Positions 57,097-64,000 of a stretch of DNA of 64,000 bases are shown in pieces. Below the pieces are notes generated by a model. That model saw nothing but the letters and a program-made list of their open reading frames with translations, was not told where the DNA came from and did not search any database. This DNA is from Ptiloglossa arizonensis. Lineage: Eukaryota > Arthropoda > Insecta > Hymenoptera > Colletidae. Location: contig NW_027479293.1 of assembly GCF_051014685.1 (NCBI RefSeq), positions 62,001 through 126,000 of the forward strand, in the 5' to 3' direction. Each line of letters begins with the position of its first letter. Position 1 is the stretch's first letter. The position numbers and the translations under genes are program-made.

Positions 57097-57109
57097 GTAA
57101 CGGTAACGT
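57097..57109. repeat. Single 7-bp phase break
   Basis: A six-base unit GTAACG (57097-57102) is followed directly by GTAACGT (57103-57109). It lies in a tract where GTAACGT and ATAACGT alternate. Either one T was lost, or eight bases (T plus one ATAACGT) were lost. All landmarks checked to the left have one phase and all to the right are shifted by one. Confidence 0.88.
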
Positions 57110-57291
57110 ATAACGTATAACGTATAACGTATAACGTATAACGTATAACGTATAACGTATAACGTATAACGTATAACGTATAACGTATAACGTATAACGT
57201 ATAACGTATAACGTATAACGTATAACGTATAACGTATAACGTATAACGTATAACGTATAACGTATAACGTATAACGTATAACGTATAACGT

Positions 57292-57340
57292 GTAACGTAT
57301 AACGTGTAACGTATAACGTGTAACGTATAACGTGTAACGT
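57292..57340. repeat. 14-bp dimer tract, third locus
   Basis: GTAACGT at 57292, 57306, 57320 and 57334, alternating with ATAACGT. A shorter tract of three is at 59329-59363, and one containing the phase break is at 57069-57109. Confidence 0.9.
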
Positions 57341-60300
57341 ATAACGTATAACGTATAACGTATAACGTATAACGTATAACGTATAACGTATAACGTATAA
57401 CGTATAACGTATAACGTATAACGTATAACGTATAACGTATAACGTATAACGTATAACGTATAACGTATAACGTATAACGTATAACGTATAACGTATACCG
57501 TATAATGTATATCGTATAACGTAAGACCTATGAAGTATAACGTATAACGTATAACGTATAACGTATAACGTATAACGTATAACGTATAACGTATAACGTA
57601 TAATGTATAACCTATAACAAATAACGTATTACGTATAACGTATAACGTATAACGTATAACGTATAACGTATAACGTATAACGTATAACGTATAACCTATG
57701 ACGTATAACGTATAACGTATAATGTATACCGTATAACGTATATCGTATAACGTATAACGTATAACGTATTACATATTACGTATACCGTATAATGTATATC
57801 GTATAACGTAAGACCTATGAAGTATAACGTATAACGTATAACGTATAACGTATAACGTATAATGTATAACGTATAACGTATAACGTATAACGTATAACGT
57901 ATAACGTATAACGTATAACGTATAACGTATAACGTATAACGTATAACGTATAACGTATAACGTGTAACGTATAACGTATAACGTATAACGTATAACGTAT
58001 AACGTATAACGTATAACGTTTAACGTATATTGTATAACGTATAACGTATAACGTATAACGTATAACCTATGACGTATAACGTATAACGTATAACGTATAA
58101 CGTATAACGTATAACGTATAACGTATAACGTATAACGTGTAACGTATAACGTATAACGTATAACGTATAACGTATAACGTATAACGTATAACGTATATTG
58201 TATAACGTATAACGTATAACGTATAACGTATAACCTATAACCTATGACGTATAACGTATAACGTATAACGTATAACGTATAACGTATAACGTATAACGTA
58301 TAACGTATAACGTATAACCTATGACGTATAACGTATAACGTATAATGTATACCGTATAACGTATAACGTATAACGTATAACGTATAACGTATAATGTATA
58401 ACGTATAACGTATGACGTATAACGTATAACCTATGACGTATAACGTATAACGTATAACCTATAACGTATAACGTATAACGTATAAAGTACAACGTATAAC
58501 GTATAACGTATAACGTATAACGTATAACGTATAACGTATATTGTATAACGTATAACGTATAACGAATAACGTATAACGTACAACATATAACGTATACCGT
58601 ATAATGTATATCGTATAACGTAAGACCTATGAAGTATAACGTATAGCGTATAACGTATAACGTATAACCTATGACGTATAACGTATAACGTATAAAGTAT
58701 AACGTATAACGTATAACGTATAACGTATAACGTATAACGTATAACGTATAAGGTATAACGTATAACGTATAACCTATGACGTATAACGTATAACGTATAA
58801 CCTATAACGTATAACGTATAACGTATAAAGTACAACGTATAACGTATAACGTATAACGTATAACGCGTAACGTATAACGTATATTGTATAACGTATAACG
58901 TATAACGTATAACGTATAACGTTTAACGTATATTGTATAACGTATAACGTATAACGTATAACCTATGACGTATAACGTATAACGTATAACGTATAACGTA
59001 TAACGTATAACGTATAACGTATAACGTATAACGTATAAAGTACAACGTATAACGTATAACGTATAACGTATAACGTATAACGTATAACGTATATTGTATA
59101 ACGTATAACGTATAACGTATAACGTATAACGTAAAACATATAACGTATAACGTATAACGTATTACATATTACGTATACCGTATAATGTATATCGTATAAC
59201 GTAAGACCTATGAAGTATAACGTATAACGTATAACGTATAACGTATAACGTATAACGTATAGCGTATAACGTATAACGTATAACGTATAACGTATAACGT
59301 ATAACGTATAACGTATAACGTATAACGTGTAACGTATAACGTGTAACGTATAACGTGTAACGTATAACGTATAACGTATAACGTATAACGTATAACGTAT
59401 AACGTATAACGTATAACGTATAACGTATAACGTATAACGTATAACGTATAACGTATAACGTATAACGTATAACGTATAACGTTTAACGTATATTGTATAA
59501 CGTATAACGTATAACGTATAACCTATGACGTATAACGTATAACGTATAACGTATAACGTATAACGTATAACATATAAAGTACAACGTATAACGTATAACG
59601 TATAACGTATAACGTATAACGCATAACGTATAACGTATAACGTATAACGTATAACGTATAACGTATGAAGTATTACGTGTAACGTACAACGTATAACGTA
59701 TAACGTATAACGTATAACCTATGACGTATAACGTATAACGTATAACGTATAACGTATAACGTATAACGTATAACGTATAACGTATAACGTATAACGTTTA
59801 ACGTATATTGTATAACGTATAACGTATAACGTATAACCTATGACGTATAACGTATAACGTATAACGTATAACGTATCACATATAACGTATAACGTATAAC
59901 GTATAACCTATGACGTATAACGTATAACGTATAACGTATAACGTATAACGTATAACGTATAACGTATAACGTATAACGTTTAACGTATAACGTATAACGT
60001 ATAACGTATAACGTATATTGTATAACGTATAACGTATAACGTATAACGTATATTGTATAACGTATAACGTATAACGTATAACCTATGACGTATAACGTAT
60101 AACGTATAACGTATACCGTATAACGTATAACGTATAACGTATAACGTATAACGTATATTGTATAACGTATAACGTATAACGTATAACGTATAACGTATAA
60201 CCTATGACGTATAACGTATAACGTATAACGTATAACGTATAACGTATAACGTATAACGTATAACGTATATCGTATAACGTATAACGTTTAACGTATATTG

Positions 60301-63300
60301 TATAACGTATAACGTATAACGTATAACCTATGACGTATAACGTATAACGTATAACGTATACCGTATAACGTATAACGTATAACGTATAACGTATAACGTA
60401 TAACGTATATTGTATAACGTATAACGTATAACGTATAACGTATAACCTATGACGTATAACGTATAACGTATAATGTATACCGTATAACGTATAACGTATA
60501 ACGTATAACGTATAACGTATAATGTATAACGTATAACGTATGACGTATAACGTATAACCTATGACGTATAACGTATAACGTATAACGTATAACCTATAAC
60601 GTATAACGTATAACGTATAAAGTACAACGTATAACGTATAACGTATAACGTATAACGTATAACGTATAACGTATATTGTATAACGTATAACGTATAACGA
60701 ATAACGTATAACGTACAACATATAACGTATAACGTATAACGTATAACCTATGACGTATAACGTATAACGTATAACGTATAACGTATAACGTATAACGTAT
60801 AACGTATAACGTATAACGTATAACGTATAACGTATAACGTATAACGTATAACGTATAACGTTTAACGTATATTGTATAACGTATAACGTATAACGTATAA
60901 CCTATGACGTATAACGTATAACGTATAACGTATAACCTATGACGTATAACGTATAACGTATAACGTATAACGTATAACGTATAACGTATAACGTATAACG
61001 TATAACGTATAACGTATAACGTATAACGTATAACGTATAACGTATATTGTATAACGTATAACGTATAACGTATAACCTATGACGTATAACGTATACCGTA
61101 TAACGTATAACGTATAACGTATAACGTATAACGTATATTGTATAACGTATAACGTATAACGTATAACGTATAACGTATAACCTATGACGTATAACGTATA
61201 ACGTATAACGTATAACGTATAACGTATAACGTATAACGTATAACGTATAACGTATATCGTATAACGTATAACGTTTAACGTATATTGTATAACGTATAAC
61301 GTATAACGTATAACCTATGACGTATAACGTATAACGTATAACGTATAACGTATAACGTATAACGTATAACGTATAACGTTTAACGTATATTGTATAACGT
61401 ATAACGTATAACGTATAACCTATGACGTATAACGTATAACGTATAACGTATAACGTATAACGTATAACGTATAACGTATAACGTATAACGTGCAACGTAT
61501 AACGTATAACGTATAACGTATAACGTATAACGTATAACGTATAACGTATAACGTATAACGTATAACGTATAACGTATAACGTATAACGTATAACGTATAA
61601 CGTATAACGTATAACGTTTAACGTATATTGTATAACGTATAACGTATAACGTATAACCTATGACGTATAACGTATAACGTATAACGTATAACGTATGACG
61701 TATAACGTATAACGTATAACGTATAACGTATAACGTATAACGTATAACGTATAACGTATAACGTATAACGTATAACGTATAACGTATAACCTATGACGTA
61801 TAACGTATAACGTATAACGTATAACGTATCACATATAACGTATTACGTATAACGTATAACGTATAACGTATAACGTATAACGTATAACGTATAACGTATA
61901 ACGTATAACGTATAACATATAAAGTACAACGTATAACGTATAACGTATAACGTATAACGTATAACGCATAACGTATAACGTATAACGTATAACGTATAAC
62001 GTATGAAGTATTACGTGTAACGTACAACGTATAACGTATAACGTATAACGTATAACCTATGACGTATAACGTATAACGTATAACGTATAACGTATAACGT
62101 ATAACGTATAACGTATAACGTATAACGTTTAACGTATAACGTATAACGTATAACGTATGACGTATATTGTATAACGTATAACGTATAACGTATAACGTAT
62201 ATTGTATAACGTATAACGTATAACGTATAACCTATGACGTATAACGTATAACGTATAACGTATACCGTATAACGTATAACGTATAACGTATAACGTATAA
62301 CGTATATTGTATAACGTATAACGTATAACGTATAACGTATAACGTATAACCTATGACGTATAACGTATAACGTATAACGTATAACGTATAACGTATAACG
62401 TATAACGTATAACGTATATCGTATAACGTATAACGTTTAACGTATATTGTATAACGTATAACGTATAACGTATAACGTATAACCTATGACGTATAACGTA
62501 TAACGTATAACGTATAACGTATAACGTATAACGTATAACGTATAACGTATAACGTGTAACGTATAACGTATAACGTATAACGTATAACGTATAACGTATG
62601 ACGTATAACGTATAACGTATAACGTATAACGTATAACGTATAACGTATAACGTATAACGTATAACGTATAACGTATAACGTTTAACGTATATTGTATAAC
62701 GTATAACGTATAACGTATAACCTATGACGTATAACGTATAACGTATAACGTATAACGTATGACGTATAACGTATAACGTATAACGTATAACGTATAACGT
62801 ATAACGTATAACGTATAACGTATAACGTATAACGTATAACGTATAACCTATAAAGTATAACGTATAACGTATAACGTATAACGTATATTGTATAACGTAT
62901 AACGTATAACGTATAACCTATGACGTATAACGTATACCGTATAACGTATAACGTATAACGTATAACGTATAACGTATATTGTATAACGTATAACGTATAA
63001 CGTATAACGTATAACGTATAACCTATGACGTATAACGTATAACGTATAACGTATAACGTATAACGTATAACGTATAACGTATAACGTATAACGTATATCG
63101 TATAACGTATAACGTTTAACGTATATTGTATAACGTATAACGTATAACGTATAACCTATGACGTATAACGTATAACGTATAACGTATAACGTATAACGTA
63201 TAACGCATAACGTACAACGTATAACGTATAACGTATATTGTATAACGTATAACGTATAACGTATAACGTATAACGTATAACGTATAACGTATAACGTATA

Positions 63301-64000
63301 ACGTATAACGTATAACGTATAACGTATAACGTATAACGTATAACGTATATCGTATAACGTATAACGTTTAACGTATATTGTATAACGTATAACGTATAAC
63401 GTATAACCTATGACGTATAACGTATAACCTATGACGTATAACGTATACCGTATAACGTATAACGTATAACGTATAACGTATAACGTATATTGTATAACGT
63501 ATAACGTATAACGTATAACGTATAACGTATAACGTATAACGTATAACGTATAACGTATAACCTATAAAGTATAACGTATAACGTATAACGTATAACGTAT
63601 ATTGTATAACGTATAACGTATAACGTATAACCTATGACGTATAACGTATACCGTATAACGTATAACGTATAACGTATAACGTATAACGTATATTGTATAA
63701 CGTATAACGTATAACGTATAACGTATAACGTATAACCTATGACGTATAACGTATAACGTATAACGTATAACGTATAACGTATAACGTATAACGTATAACG
63801 TATAACGTATATCGTATAACGTATAACGTTTAACGTATATTGTATAACGTATAACGTATAACGTATAACCTATGACGTATAACGTATAACGTATAACGTA
63901 TACCGTATAACGTATAACGTATAACGTATAACGTATAACGTATAACGTATATTGTATAACGTATAACGTATAACGTATAACGTATAACCTATGACGTATA

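Larger units (their letters stand above)
55193..59216. repeat. AAGACCT-ATGAAGT block family (8 copies)
   Basis: A pair of strongly diverged heptamers preceded by ATACCGT-ATAATGT-ATATCGT-ATAACGT. Starts: 55193, 55641, 56663, 56950, 57523, 57810, 58622, 59203. The pair 56663/56950 repeats as 57523/57810 with an offset of 860 bp, one base short of 123 monomers because the phase break lies between them. Confidence 0.88.
32407..64000. repeat. 7-bp satellite array, right arm (consensus ATAACGT)
   Basis: The same satellite continues in the same orientation after the transposon and runs off the right edge. Monomer starts are at position 5 modulo 7. That is the phase expected once the 1,276-bp element and one 2-bp target duplication are removed, so both arms are one array. 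The phase changes once, by one base, at about 57,097-57,109. Typical variants here are ATAACCT, ATAACAA, ATAACTT, ATGACGT, ATAAGCT, ACAACGT and, after 58 kb, ATATTGT. No gene or RNA gene was seen. Confidence 0.97.
56173..64000. repeat. Box-free right-hand satellite family
   Basis: No 42-bp box occurs here. The marks are ATAACCT-ATGACGT, ATATTGT, TTAACGT-ATATTGT, ATATCGT and, up to 59.2 kb, AAGACCT-ATGAAGT. From about 60 kb the ATAACCT-ATGACGT pair recurs at intervals mostly of 105-133 bp, all multiples of seven. A 238-bp (34-monomer) unit made of a 105-bp and a 133-bp interval starts at 61072, 62913 and 63627. No gene was seen; the array continues past the window. Confidence 0.85.

Noticed and set aside
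32409..64000. The same kind of repetitive open frames right of the transposon
   Set aside because: Same cause. Identical frames mark duplicated DNA and not conserved genes.
1..64000. Telomere repeat array
   Set aside because: The heptamer has no G-rich strand and is unlike TTAGG-, TTAGGG- or TTTAGGG-type repeats; the heavy variant structure and higher-order repeats are also unlike a telomere.
1..64000. TATA boxes, since TATAA occurs in nearly every monomer
   Set aside because: Thousands of identical matches give no specificity, and no transcription unit follows any of them.

Overview
The window is almost wholly one simple satellite DNA. A 7-bp monomer, consensus ATAACGT, is repeated head to tail in a single orientation from base 1 to base 64000, about 8,960 monomers over 62.7 kb. 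The only other sequence is one 1,276-bp mariner-family (Tc1/mariner, DD34D) DNA transposon at 31131-32406. It is nearly perfect: 29-bp terminal inverted repeats with one mismatch, a TA target-site duplication, and an uninterrupted 344-residue transposase read on the minus strand. This is eukaryotic, most likely animal (perhaps arthropod) heterochromatin. That rests on the transposon type and the satellite organisation; nothing in the window identifies the species. I see no host gene, tRNA, rRNA or CRISPR array.

The satellite is ordered. Point-mutated heptamers (for example GTAACGT, ATACCGT, AGAACGT, ATATCGT, ATAGCGT, AATACGT, TTAACGT, ATAAAGT, ATAACCT) occur in fixed patterns that form nested higher-order repeats. 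The strongest landmark is a 42-bp 'box' of six diverged heptamers with core ATATCCT-AGAACTT. I count 62 copies, 24 ending ATGCCGT (type A) and 38 ending ATGCTGA or a close variant (type B).

Layout. (I) 1-15 kb: two near-identical tandem copies of a ~7.3-kb unit rich in A and B boxes, plus a partial continuation. (II) 15-28 kb: mixed A/B units with ~2.25-kb and 7,308-bp repeats. (III) 28-31.1 kb: no box until the one split by the mariner; holds a ~1.14-1.16-kb repeat. (IV) 32.4-56.2 kb: only B boxes, preceded by a ~330-bp module, with 2,863-bp and ~3,360-bp duplications. (V) 56.2-64 kb: no boxes; ATAACCT-ATGACGT and ATATTGT variants in ~238-bp units.

Two points stand out. First, the 7-bp register is held at every landmark checked: box positions keep one phase across 57 kb once the transposon and its duplicated TA are removed, and the only phase break I found is at about 57,097-57,109. 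Length changes between duplicated copies are whole monomers. Second, the mariner sits at a TA inside a type-B box, and removing it with one TA restores the box and the phase exactly. The long open frames on the minus strand are a by-product of the monomer and are not annotated as genes.
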